This document shows positions 7,695 to 14,643 of a DNA stretch of 24,597 bases, piece by piece. The stretch comes from Collinsella sp. (GTDB taxonomy: Bacteria; Actinomycetota; Coriobacteriia; Coriobacteriales; Coriobacteriaceae): positions 1-24,597 of the forward strand of contig JAUMSH010000035.1 in NCBI GenBank assembly GCA_031292915.1. The letters run 5' to 3'. Position numbers and translations under genes: made by a program. Each line of letters begins with the position of its first letter. The first letter of the stretch is position 1. Below the pieces are notes generated by a model. It had not been told where the DNA came from and made no database searches. It saw only the letters and a program-made list of their open reading frames with translations.

Positions 7695-8432
7695 ATGGCA
7701 ACCATCGCGATCATAGGCGCACTCGAAAAAGAGGTTGCGCAGATTAAAGAAGAGCTGAGTGGCGCACATGAGGCGCAGGAGGCGGGCTTGACCGTTGTGA
7801 GCGGCGAGCTTGACGGTCTGACGGTGGTCGCCACGACCGCTGGCATGGGTACCGTGAACGCCGCTGCCGCAACGCAGCATCTCATCAGCAAATACGCCCC
7901 GCAGGCCGTTGTGTTTTCAGGTATCGCGGGAGGCCTAAACCCTAAACTGCATATTAACGACGTGGTTATAGGCAAGTGCCTGCGCTATCTGGATACCGAT
8001 ACGGCACTCATCGCCGAGTCCGCGCCGGGGCTCGAGAAGTTTGTCTCGACGCCGGCGTTGGCTGATGTTGCCGCCGCCGTGCTTGCCGAGCATGGATTTG
8101 TGGATGCCTCGGCGGATGAGACTTCTGCGAAGAAGGACCCCAAGCAGTTCCTGTGTGGCACTATCGCCACGGGTGACCGCTTTGTTACGGGTGACGCCAT
8201 GCGTAACGCTGCGATTGAGGCCACGCATGCCGATTGCGTCGAGATGGAGGGCGCGGCAATTGCGCACATCGCGGCCAAGAATGGTGTCGATTGCCTGGTG
8301 CTGCGCGCTATCAGCGATAATTGTGACGAGGCATATGACGCGTTTTGTGAGCGCGAGTTCGATCTGGATGAGTACGCTCGTACCGCGAGCGGCATCACGC
8401 TTGACATCGTTCGTCGTATCGCCGCCGCGTAA
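7695..8432 (+). CDS. mtnN: 5'-methylthioadenosine / S-adenosylhomocysteine nucleosidase
   Basis: Removes adenine from methylthioadenosine and S-adenosylhomocysteine, recycling SAM by-products and feeding the AI-2 precursor route. Seen: MATIAIIGALEKEVAQI (Glu13 in the place of E. coli Glu12), the purine-nucleosidase stretch TTAGMGTVNAA, VVFSGIAGGL, ATGDRFVTG, the substrate-binding EMEGAAIAHIA (Glu183, Glu185) and RAISDNCDE with the catalytic Asp208. ATG 7695 is chosen over the in-frame TTG at 7683 because it gives the conserved N-terminus and has GGGGGA upstream. 245 residues, slightly longer than the usual 230, with a small insertion around 139-152. Confidence 0.93.
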   Translation: MATIAIIGALEKEVAQIKEELSGAHEAQEAGLTVVSGELDGLTVVATTAGMGTVNAAAATQHLISKYAPQAVVFSGIAGGLNPKLHINDVVIGKCLRYLDTDTALIAESAPGLEKFVSTPALADVAAAVLAEHGFVDASADETSAKKDPKQFLCGTIATGDRFVTGDAMRNAAIEATHADCVEMEGAAIAHIAAKNGVDCLVLRAISDNCDEAYDAFCEREFDLDEYARTASGITLDIVRRIAAA

Positions 8433-8474
8433 TAGCGCGCCCGTTTTGTAAAAACCTACGACCAAGGAGTGTCC

Positions 8475-9065
8475 ATGGCCGATTCCATTAACTACCAGCT
8501 TGCCAAGTTCGTCGCCAGCTATGGCAAGGTTTCGCAGATCCCCGAGTCCACCTGTCCCGAGGTGAGCTTTGTGGGCCGCTCCAACGTGGGCAAGTCCTCC
8601 ATCATGAACAAGCTCTTCGGCCGCAAGAATCTCGTCAAGGTTTCGAGCACGCCGGGCAAGACGAGCAACATCAACTTCTTTGAGGCTGACGACGTGCACT
8701 TCGTCGACCTGCCGGGCTATGGTTTCGCCCGTCGTTCCAAGGCCGAGCGCGACCGTTGGGCAGAACTTATCGGCGACTTCTTCGACTCGGAGCGCAGCTT
8801 TAACCTGGTTGTATCGCTGGTGGACATTCGCCACGATCCCAGTAAGCTCGACCATGACATGATCGACTACCTGCAGGGCAACGAGTTCAACTTTATCGTC
8901 TGCCTCACCAAGGCCGACAAGCTCAGCCGCACCCAGCAGGCCCGCCAGGCAGCAGCCATCAAAAAGCAGCTCAACGTCCCGGCCGAGAACGTAATCATCA
9001 CAAGCTCCCAAACCGGCACCGGCATCGACGAGCTCAAGCGCCGCATCGCCGAGGCTTGCCTCTAA
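8475..9065 (+). CDS. ysxC: Ribosome biogenesis GTPase YsxC/EngB
   Basis: Essential GTPase that assists assembly of the 50S ribosomal subunit. All G motifs are present: G1 GRSNVGKSS (34-42), the switch I threonine in STPGKT (G2), DLPGYGFA (G3, 78-81 onward), TKAD (G4, 145-148) and TSSQTGTG (G5). At 196 residues it has full family length. ATG 8475 is preferred to GTG 8469, since AAGGAG (8464-8469) sits five bases before it. It follows mtnN by 42 bases and could be cotranscribed with it. The hairpin at 9097-9119 ends the unit. Confidence 0.95.
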   Translation: MADSINYQLAKFVASYGKVSQIPESTCPEVSFVGRSNVGKSSIMNKLFGRKNLVKVSSTPGKTSNINFFEADDVHFVDLPGYGFARRSKAERDRWAELIGDFFDSERSFNLVVSLVDIRHDPSKLDHDMIDYLQGNEFNFIVCLTKADKLSRTQQARQAAAIKKQLNVPAENVIITSSQTGTGIDELKRRIAEACL

Positions 9066-9096
9066 TCAGGCCTAACCTTTCAAAAGTCCCTATCTG

Positions 9097-9119
9097 TATC
9101 ACCTCAGTGATAGTTTTTT
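9097..9119 (+). terminator. Intrinsic terminator after ysxC (possibly also an operator)
   Basis: TATCAC (9097-9102) pairs with GTGATA (9107-9112) around CTCA, followed by G and six T's. This is a normal small terminator. The dyad also resembles the half-sites bound by phage-type XRE repressors and lies 28 bases before the small gene whose neighbour encodes an XRE regulator, so a second role as autoregulatory operator is possible. Confidence 0.65.
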
Positions 9120-9147
9120 AGGAGACCTAGGTATCCAATATGCGCTT

Positions 9148-9366
9148 ATGAGTGAGCGCGCGTTCTCGGCGATCAGGTTCCGCGACTGGAAGCAGGCCTC
9201 GGGAGCCGAGTTTTATCCCAAACGATTTGAGCGAGAACAGAACGCTCGACGTAAGTATCTGGATACGGTAAACGGATTTGACTCTGAGGGTGTCTACATT
9301 AGGGATTTAATGGCAGGGAGGGTTGATTTAAATGATCCAAGAGTTAACGGATTGTGGGCCGAGTAG
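9148..9366 (+). CDS. Small protein of unknown function, first gene of an overlapping pair
   Basis: 72 residues, charged, with no membrane segment and no recognised domain. The sequence has RFRDWKQASGAEFYPKRFE, then a helix rich in Arg and Glu, and ends DLNDPRVNGLWAE. It overlaps the start of the next gene by 35 bases, which suggests tight translational coupling. A purine-rich AGGAGA lies at 9120-9125, rather far from ATG 9148. A three-codon ORF (9140-9151) ends in a TGA that overlaps this ATG. With an XRE regulator as partner, a toxin-antitoxin or modulator pair is an idea only. It is shorter than any toxin I recognise and could be a remnant. Confidence 0.55.
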   Translation: MSERAFSAIRFRDWKQASGAEFYPKRFEREQNARRKYLDTVNGFDSEGVYIRDLMAGRVDLNDPRVNGLWAE

Positions 9367-10030
9367 AACATACCCCGTCTACTATCTCGAGGATGCAATG
9401 AACAACCTCGGCGACTGCTTTGACTATGCCGTTAACGATTATGGAGCAGAAGGATCGGAAGTTGCGGAACTCTTTTGCCTGAGCGGCGTAGCTCGCGAGT
9501 TCGAACGCGGCAACGCATGGGTAGTGTCGGGAAAATCGGGCGTTGAGCTGTTCGCGCTTATCGCTGAAAGGTCGGGCTATCAATCAAGGCCGATGCCAAA
9601 TCGAACCTACCGATTCGAAAAGACACCGGAATATTGGACAGGCTGGATATTGGCATGCCTTCAGTGGCGGCTAGGAGAGTCTTTCGAAGATTTGCTGCAT
9701 GTCGTTCCATTCGATGTGCTACGCAGTCTGTACTACCCCTGGCACGAAGCCTCGGAGGAACGCGTGGCTCGCCTCGTCTGCGATATGGCGAAAAAAGCGT
9801 CCAGGCAAACCAAACTTGCGTTAGCAAGAAAGAAGCTTAAGAAAACCCAACAAGACCTGGCATACGAATCAGGCGTATCGCTCCGCTCAATCCAAATGTA
9901 CGAACAGCGCCAACGAAACATCAACGAAGCCTCGGTAACAACCGTAAGAGCTATAGCAAAAGCCCTCCACTGTAACATCGAAGACCTCCTAGAACCAGTC
10001 TTCGAATACAAAGAAACAAGCGCCGCCTAA
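9332..10030 (+). CDS. XRE-family regulator with a 150-residue N-terminal domain
   Basis: DNA-binding regulator. A C-terminal helix-turn-helix covers about 160-221 (KLKKTQQDLAYESGVSLRSI then YEQRQRNI and IAKALHCNIEDLLEP). The N-terminal part is a separate domain with AELFCLSGVAREFERGNAWV, GKSGVEL, and EYWTGWILACLQWRLGESFE followed by a Tyr/His-containing helix. I recall this architecture in gut Firmicutes and Actinobacteria beside small toxin-like genes, but cannot name a characterised member. ATG 9332 is supported by GGGAGGG (9316-9322); the next ATG is 9398. Codon use becomes clearly A-rich towards the 3' end, unlike flanking housekeeping genes, suggesting acquisition. It may act as antitoxin and autorepressor for the overlapping upstream gene. 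Confidence 0.75.
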   Translation: MIQELTDCGPSRTYPVYYLEDAMNNLGDCFDYAVNDYGAEGSEVAELFCLSGVAREFERGNAWVVSGKSGVELFALIAERSGYQSRPMPNRTYRFEKTPEYWTGWILACLQWRLGESFEDLLHVVPFDVLRSLYYPWHEASEERVARLVCDMAKKASRQTKLALARKKLKKTQQDLAYESGVSLRSIQMYEQRQRNINEASVTTVRAIAKALHCNIEDLLEPVFEYKETSAA

Positions 10031-10267
10031 AGGGGATTCTGGCCACTGATTGCTCAACTTGTGGTTCACCAAGGGCAATTTGAGCAGCGAAGCCGGCTGT
10101 CTCGTTGGAGCGTGCAGGCCTTGTTGATATTTAAATCCGCTTTCATATTGAAATGCCCCGCCAAGCTAAAGTGCTCGGCGGGGCAATTTTCGATTGACGA
10201 TGCTGCCAGGGGTTGAGTTTTAATATATCGCGAGTAAGAGGCGTCTGAATTTAGTAATCAAAGAAAA
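10031..10267. terminator. Convergent intergenic region with a bidirectional terminator
   Basis: TGCCCCGCC (10154-10162) pairs with GGCGGGGCA (10177-10185), followed by ATTTT on the + strand and preceded by TTTCATATTGAAA. It lies between two genes pointing at each other and can terminate both. Upstream, TGCTCAA (10051-10057) and TTGAGCA (10080-10086) form another hairpin with a partly paired interior. No gene is visible in these 237 bases. Confidence 0.7.
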
Positions 10268-11263
10268 TTATTCAATTCGAGCGCTTAGCCAGTACTCTCC
10301 ATTCGAAGCTACGATTGCATACGTAATTCCATTTTTGACAGTTGGCGTATCTACGCAGGCAGCACCAACTTCCTTGGCGTCTGAAAACGAAAGCGTTGGA
10401 TCGATTGCTTGTATAGTTGCCAATGCTGTCGCCGCGGCATAGTCGGAGTTTTCGAAGTACATGACTATGTTTTTGAAGCAGTTTTCGGATCCAAGATAGC
10501 TGAGTAGCACCGGGTTACTCGAGTCCGAAAAGAAGCCTCCAATACCGGCAATCTTTGAACCGTTTTTGATCTGAAGTTCGAGCCCCATGCCGCTATCGTC
10601 TAGTTCGTAATCCGCATTCATGCTGCTGCAATTGGGGATATCAGAGAATTCCTCGTTAAGTCGATCAATAAAGCCTTTTGGGGAAATTGAAAACTTTCCG
10701 TCGCCAAGAAAGGAAGTAATTTCCTTTTCGTTGCGAGTGTCAACGACCTCTCCGCATTTTTCGCATTCTCGTATTTCCTTTGAGGTGGCGTCCACGTAGT
10801 CAACTTCGGTAGTCCACGAGCCCGGTTGATGCCCAAGGGGTTCCCCCTCGGTTTTACCGCAGCGTTGACAGGTCTTCGGAACCGTGCACGTTGCTTCTTC
10901 CCATTCGTGTCCAAGCGGTTCCCCCTCGGTTTTGCCGCAACTTTTACATGTGCGAGGGCTTGTACAGGTTGCATTGGCCCATAGCTTGTGAGTGCAAAAC
11001 AACTGAGGAAACATCATGGGCAAACAGAAAATGACAATAACTAACGCAGCGGCCGCAGTGACTACCCGTTTTTTACCGCCGAATTTTTGAATAACGCGAG
11101 TTAGAAGTGAGGCGCTTTCATCTTTTTTACATGCGGTGCCATCTTCATTTGATGGCTGTTCTTCTGGGAGGGGGGTGTTGTCAGCGCCTTCAGAAAACTG
11201 GCTCTCTTCGATATCCGGCATCCGCTCGTCAGACTCGCCGGGCCCCTTCATCTTGTCACTCAT
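10268..11263 (-). CDS. Membrane protein with Cys-rich zinc-ribbon-like repeats
   Basis: Unknown function. From the ATG at 11263 (AAAGGA upstream) it has 331 residues. An acidic, Pro-rich N-terminus (1-50) is followed by one membrane segment (about 66-87, after GGKKR). Then come two near-identical repeats of the form ATCTxPxTCxxCGKTEGEPLGH (about 98-119 and 124-145) and a degenerate third (RECEKCGEV, 166-173). The C-terminal 140 residues form a domain I do not recognise. The repeat type occurs in surface and secreted proteins of gut bacteria, usually as spacers; its CxxC pairs may bind zinc or form disulfides. Frame can be read further upstream to 11455, but that part lies across the divergent promoter region and looks non-coding. 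The gene is divergent from a small XRE repressor that may control it. Confidence 0.72.
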   Translation of the reverse strand: MSDKMKGPGESDERMPDIEESQFSEGADNTPLPEEQPSNEDGTACKKDESASLLTRVIQKFGGKKRVVTAAAALVIVIFCLPMMFPQLFCTHKLWANATCTSPRTCKSCGKTEGEPLGHEWEEATCTVPKTCQRCGKTEGEPLGHQPGSWTTEVDYVDATSKEIRECEKCGEVVDTRNEKEITSFLGDGKFSISPKGFIDRLNEEFSDIPNCSSMNADYELDDSGMGLELQIKNGSKIAGIGGFFSDSSNPVLLSYLGSENCFKNIVMYFENSDYAAATALATIQAIDPTLSFSDAKEVGAACVDTPTVKNGITYAIVASNGEYWLSARIE

Positions 11264-11340
11264 ATTTATCAAGGTTCCTTTCCCGTACTTAAGTGTGTTA
11301 TGCGAACAGCTACGGCAGGTGAAATGGCCGGTGACATAAC

Positions 11341-11361
11341 TATATCCCAGTTTGGGATATA
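11341..11361. promoter_or_regulatory. Operator palindrome between divergent genes
   Basis: TATATCCCA (11341-11349) and TGGGATATA (11353-11361) form a perfect 9-base inverted repeat with spacer GTT. It sits just upstream of the XRE gene and 77 bases before the divergent membrane-protein gene. Size and symmetry fit a dimeric helix-turn-helix repressor, so autoregulation and shared control of both genes are inferred. Confidence 0.6.
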
Positions 11362-11366
11362 TCAAA

Positions 11367-11630
11367 ATGGAATATAGCGTAAGCGGCATGAACGTTGATG
11401 CTAACAGGACATGCGGAAAATGCCTTTCCCAGATTCGTCGGGAGCAAGGTATCACTCAGGTTGAACTCGCAAAGAAACTGGGGGTACCTCAGTCGTTCAT
11501 CTCGAAGGTCGAGACCGGGGAACGCAGCCTTAGGGTTTATGAGCAGTTTGTCTATGCGGATGCACTCGGAATTACTGTTGAGACGCTAGTACGTAAACTT
11601 AGGGCTGTTTTGAGTAGCGAAGATAATTAG
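11367..11630 (+). CDS. Small XRE-family transcriptional repressor
   Basis: An 87-residue protein that is almost entirely one XRE/Cro-type helix-turn-helix (about 18-73): LSQIRREQGITQVELAKKLG, VPQSFISKVETGERSL, then ALGITVETLVRKL. Such proteins bind DNA as dimers and usually repress their own promoter. The palindrome ending at 11361 is the obvious candidate site. The ATG at 11388 is an alternative start that leaves the domain intact; neither has a clear ribosome site. The nearby divergent membrane protein is the likely target. No phage or restriction genes adjoin it. Confidence 0.82.
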   Translation: MEYSVSGMNVDANRTCGKCLSQIRREQGITQVELAKKLGVPQSFISKVETGERSLRVYEQFVYADALGITVETLVRKLRAVLSSEDN

Positions 11631-11760
11631 ATGACGCCACGCATCGATCATCAATTAGTAATTAAAACAGAGCTATAGGGCGAATGAGATGGTGGGGAGT
11701 GCGCCTTTATCAAATAGAAGCCAAAAAAATCAGCCCGGCGACTTTCCAGAGTGTAGGTCC
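11631..11760. other. Gene-free, A/T-richer stretch
   Basis: Between the XRE gene and the nested palindrome. Contains A-rich tracts (CCAAAAAAATC near 11723) but no gene, RNA or clear terminator that I can support. Confidence 0.4.
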
Positions 11761-11941
11761 CTGTAGCCGCCGTCAGCGAAGTTAACGTAGGGGAGGCCAG
11801 GGGCTTTGCCCCCAAATCTTTCCACAGGACGGCAGGACCCCCGCCGCACGAAGTGCGCAGCGGGGGTCCTGCCATGTCCGAGGACGATTTGGGGGCAAAG
11901 TCCCTGGCCTCCCCGGCGGGTATACGGGACGGCGACTACAG
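11761..11941 (-). repeat. Nested palindrome, family A copy 1
   Basis: Read on the - strand. Outer arms 11886-11914 and 11790-11818 (29 bases, one mismatch). Inner arms 11860-11873 and 11831-11844 (14 bases, perfect), capped by a small CGCAC/GTGCG hairpin. The two internal loops read GTCCTCGGACAT (5' side) and GTCCTGTGGAAA (3' side). A further 14-base pair with one wobble (11761-11774 with 11928-11941) extends the stem and runs over the thrB stop codon at 11936-11938. The loops match those of copies 2 and 3; the stems do not. Confidence 0.8.
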
Positions 11942-12817
11942 GTATTCGATCTGGGCGCCCTCGGTGTCGCACGTTAGAATATGCGTCTCACATTTGGGGA
12001 ACTGCTCGCGCAGCTTGACCTGCAGGAACTTTGCCACGATGGTGTCGTCAGTTACGGCCATGAGGGTCGAGCCGGAGCCACTGATCCAGATGGTCTTAGC
12101 ACCGCCGTTAAGGCAGGTGTCGCGCACGGCGTTGTAGTCGGGGATGAGGCGGCGGCGATAGGGCTCCTGGATGCGGTCGTCGTTGGCGGCGGCAATCAGG
12201 TCAAGGTCGCCGGTCTCCAGGCCGCGCGTCATGCCGGCGATGCGGCCCATTTGCCATACGGCGGTGGAGAGTGGAATCTCTTGCGGCACAACCTTGCGCG
12301 CCTCGCTCGTATGCACCTCGTAGGGCGGAATCACGGTAATAAAACGCAAGCGATCGCTCACCTCGTAGCGCAGGCACTGGGGCAGCGAGTCGGTCGGCGT
12401 AAAGGAGCAGACGGCGCCGCCCAGGATGGCGGGGGCGACGTTATCGGGATGGCCCTCGACCTCGGTGGCAATGCGGACGAGCTCGGCACGGTCGACGGTG
12501 TGGCCCGTCAGCGCGGCGGCTGCCATGATGCCGGCGACGACGCAGGTGGAGCTGGAACCCAGGCCGCGGGCGACGGGCACGTCGGTCTGAATGTCGATAG
12601 CAACGGGAAAAGCCGGCTCGCCCCAGGCGGCCAGAGCATCGACAAAGCTCACATAGACCAGGTTATTCTCGTTTTGGAACTCCTCGGGGCAGCCCGTGAT
12701 GGTGAGCTTGTCGGCGCGCTCGAAGGTGAAGTGCGAGTAGAGGCTGACGGCCATGCCGAGGGTGTCGTAGCCGATGCCCAAGTTGGCGCTCGTTGCTGGG
12801 ACGGTGATTTTGATCAT
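11936..12817 (-). CDS. thrB: Homoserine kinase
   Basis: Phosphorylates homoserine to O-phosphohomoserine, the penultimate step of threonine synthesis, in the cytoplasm. GHMP-kinase signatures: PATSANLGIGYDTLG at the N-terminus, the ATP-binding PVARGLGSSSTC (about 82-93), EGHPDNVAPA, and the C-terminal glycine motif WISGSGSTLMA. 293 residues, normal length. AGGAGG (complement of 12824-12829) fixes the start. It lies downstream of thrC on the same strand, but 204 bases separate them and hold a terminator-like hairpin and a nested palindrome, so it may not be a simple operon. Confidence 0.95.
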   Translation of the reverse strand: MIKITVPATSANLGIGYDTLGMAVSLYSHFTFERADKLTITGCPEEFQNENNLVYVSFVDALAAWGEPAFPVAIDIQTDVPVARGLGSSSTCVVAGIMAAAALTGHTVDRAELVRIATEVEGHPDNVAPAILGGAVCSFTPTDSLPQCLRYEVSDRLRFITVIPPYEVHTSEARKVVPQEIPLSTAVWQMGRIAGMTRGLETGDLDLIAAANDDRIQEPYRRRLIPDYNAVRDTCLNGGAKTIWISGSGSTLMAVTDDTIVAKFLQVKLREQFPKCETHILTCDTEGAQIEYL

Positions 12818-12830
12818 GTGAGTCCTCCTG

Positions 12831-12942
12831 GCGTGCCTGGCTGTTTAGTTCGCTGCTCGGGCAGTCCTGCGCAAGACGGAAAGCACATTAAGTGCTTTCC
12901 TTTGCGTGCGGAACTCGCGACGAACTAAGCAGCCAGGCACGC
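12831..12942 (+). repeat. Nested palindrome, family A copy 3, between thrC and thrB
   Basis: Outer arms 12831-12852 and 12921-12942 (22 bases, one wobble). Inner stem GGAAAGCAC/GTGCTTTCC around ATTAA, extended by CGCAA/TTGCG across a small bulge. The 5' internal loop starts CTGCTCGGGCAG and the 3' loop has TGCGGAACTCG, aligning with copies 1 and 2. The outer arm ends one base from the thrB ribosome binding site, so folding in the thrB leader could change its translation. It is oriented opposite to thrB. Confidence 0.78.
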
Positions 12943-12988
12943 TGTGCGCGTTCGTCATCATCCCGGGGGTTATCTGATGAAAGAAAGT

Positions 12989-13008
12989 GCGCCGGCTTTC
13001 GCCGGCGC
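12989..13008 (-). terminator. Hairpin after thrC
   Basis: GCGCCGGC and GCCGGCGC pair perfectly around a GAAA tetraloop on the - strand, followed by ACTTTCTTTC. It lies 14 bases after the thrC stop. The T-tract is interrupted, so partial read-through into thrB is plausible. Confidence 0.65.
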
Positions 13009-13021
13009 CTTATAAGGGGTT

Positions 13022-14539
13022 TTAGTTGGAAGCCATCTTTTTTGCTGCAGACTCTACGTAGTTGGCCATGTCGGCTACGTCGCAGACGTCTTCGAAGCGG
13101 ACGGGCTTGGATTCGAGTTCGGCGAGCTGGGTCGGGGCGACCGTGTTGGTGGCCTGCTCGAGCACACGCATAGCCTCAAAATCATCTTCGGGAACGTCGA
13201 GGCCCAGGGCGTCGCAGCAGGCGCGCGGGAACTTGTAGGGGCTGGCGGTCGAAAGCAGCACGCGGGCCTTGGCACCCTCGGCGGGAGCGACCTGCTCAAA
13301 GACGTGATAGCCGCAAGCAGTATGCGGATCGATCACGTAGCCGTTCGCATCCCAGCAGCTCTTGATGGCAGTGCGGACCTCGTCCTCGCTGGCCCAACCG
13401 CAGCCAAAGATGCTCTGAATCTTTGCCAGCAGGTCGGCGGGAACCTCGTAGCGACCAGTCTGTGCCAGCTGCTCCATAAGGCCGGCAACGAGTTCGCAGT
13501 CGCCATCGGACAGGAAGTAGAGCATGCGCTCGAGGTTGGAGCTGATGAGGATGTCCATCGACGGCGAGATGGTCGTGAAGAACGGACGGTTGCGGTCGTA
13601 GACGCCGGTAGTCAGGAAGTCGGCAAGTACGTTGTTCTTGTCGCTCGCCACGACGAGCTTGGCGACGGGCAGACCCATGCGCTTGGCGTAGTAGCCGGCC
13701 AAGATATCGCCAAAGTTGCCGGTCGGTACGCAGAACTCTACGGCGTCGCCAGCCTCGATGGCGCCGGCGCGCAGCAGCTGCGCATAGGCGGCAAAGTAGT
13801 AGACGACCTGCGGTACCAGGCGGCCGACGTTGATGGAGTTGGCGCTCGAAAGCACCGTGCCGGCGGCCTCTAGACGCTCGGCAAGCTCCTTATCGGCAAA
13901 GATGCGCTTGACGGCGCTCTGGGCGTCGTCAAAGTTGCCGCGGATACCGCAGACGGCGACGTTGTTGCCCTCCTGCGTGGACATCTGCAGGTTCTGGACG
14001 CGGCTGACCTTGCCCTCGGGATAAAAGACGGTGATGCCCGTGCCCGGAGCGTCGGCAAAACCGGCGAGCGCGGCCTTGCCGGTGTCGCCCGACGTGGCGG
14101 TGACGATCATGATGCGCTCAGCGCCGCCGTCCTTGGCGGAAGTGCGGGCCATGAGGCGGGGGAGCATCTGCAGGGCGACGTCCTTGAAGGCGCTCGTGGG
14201 ACCGCCAAAGAGCTCCATCACATAGGTCTGAGGGGCGTCAGCGCCCGGCGCAGCGTCGAGTTTGACGAGCGGCGTAACCTCTTCACTCGCGAACGTGCCG
14301 CGGTATGCCTCGTCGACACACGCCGAAATTTCTTCGGCCGTGTAATCATTCAGTAACATTCCCAACACATCTTGAGCGATTTCAAAGTACGATTTATCTG
14401 TAAGCGAGCTGATATCGACCTGCTGGGTGCCGAGCTCGTCCGAGACAAACAAACCCCCGTCGGGAGCGATGCCGGTACGGATTGCCACCTTACTTGAGCA
14501 CGATAAAGTGCGTCCTCGTGTACTATGATAAGTTCCCAT
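13022..14539 (-). CDS. thrC: Threonine synthase
   Basis: Converts O-phosphohomoserine to threonine with pyridoxal phosphate. Seen: the N-terminal YHSTRG, FGGPTSAFKDVALQ with the PLP-binding Lys119, TATSGDTGKAALAGF (phosphate binding), PEGKVSRVQNLQM, VPTGNFGDILAGYYAKRMG and DPHTACGYHV. 505 residues, matching the long class of bacterial threonine synthase. The ATG at 14539 with GAGGAG upstream is preferred to an in-frame ATG at 14584, which adds a residue stretch outside the conserved start. It is divergent from lysC across a 104-base promoter region, too short for a riboswitch. Confidence 0.95.
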   Translation of the reverse strand: MGTYHSTRGRTLSCSSKVAIRTGIAPDGGLFVSDELGTQQVDISSLTDKSYFEIAQDVLGMLLNDYTAEEISACVDEAYRGTFASEEVTPLVKLDAAPGADAPQTYVMELFGGPTSAFKDVALQMLPRLMARTSAKDGGAERIMIVTATSGDTGKAALAGFADAPGTGITVFYPEGKVSRVQNLQMSTQEGNNVAVCGIRGNFDDAQSAVKRIFADKELAERLEAAGTVLSSANSINVGRLVPQVVYYFAAYAQLLRAGAIEAGDAVEFCVPTGNFGDILAGYYAKRMGLPVAKLVVASDKNNVLADFLTTGVYDRNRPFFTTISPSMDILISSNLERMLYFLSDGDCELVAGLMEQLAQTGRYEVPADLLAKIQSIFGCGWASEDEVRTAIKSCWDANGYVIDPHTACGYHVFEQVAPAEGAKARVLLSTASPYKFPRACCDALGLDVPEDDFEAMRVLEQATNTVAPTQLAELESKPVRFEDVCDVADMANYVESAAKKMASN

Positions 14540-14643
14540 ATAACACTGCTCCTCGGATGCCTTGGTCCCAATCGGTGAAACCATGGTATCAGAGCGCGCA
14601 AAATAGGTTCGCAGAGGCTTTTTAGAAAGGTAACCTCCAGCCC
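14540..14643. promoter_or_regulatory. Divergent thrC/lysC promoter region
   Basis: 104 bases separate the divergent starts and must hold both promoters. CAAAATAGG (14600-14608) is a possible -10-like element for lysC. No T-box, lysine riboswitch or leader peptide with Thr/Ile runs was found. Confidence 0.4.

Noticed and set aside
9086..9113. Resemblance of CTATC...GATAG near 9090-9113 to a TetR operator
   Set aside because: The spacing and symmetry differ from tetO and no tet genes are near; a terminator with a six-T tail explains it better.
11264..11455. N-terminal extension of the Cys-repeat membrane protein
   Set aside because: The extra frame crosses the divergent promoter and operator and has no ribosome site; ATG 11263 with AAAGGA is a better start.
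14540..14643. Threonine attenuator, T-box or lysine riboswitch before thrC or lysC
   Set aside because: The divergent gap is only 104 bases, with no leader peptide, T-box motif or aptamer-like structure.
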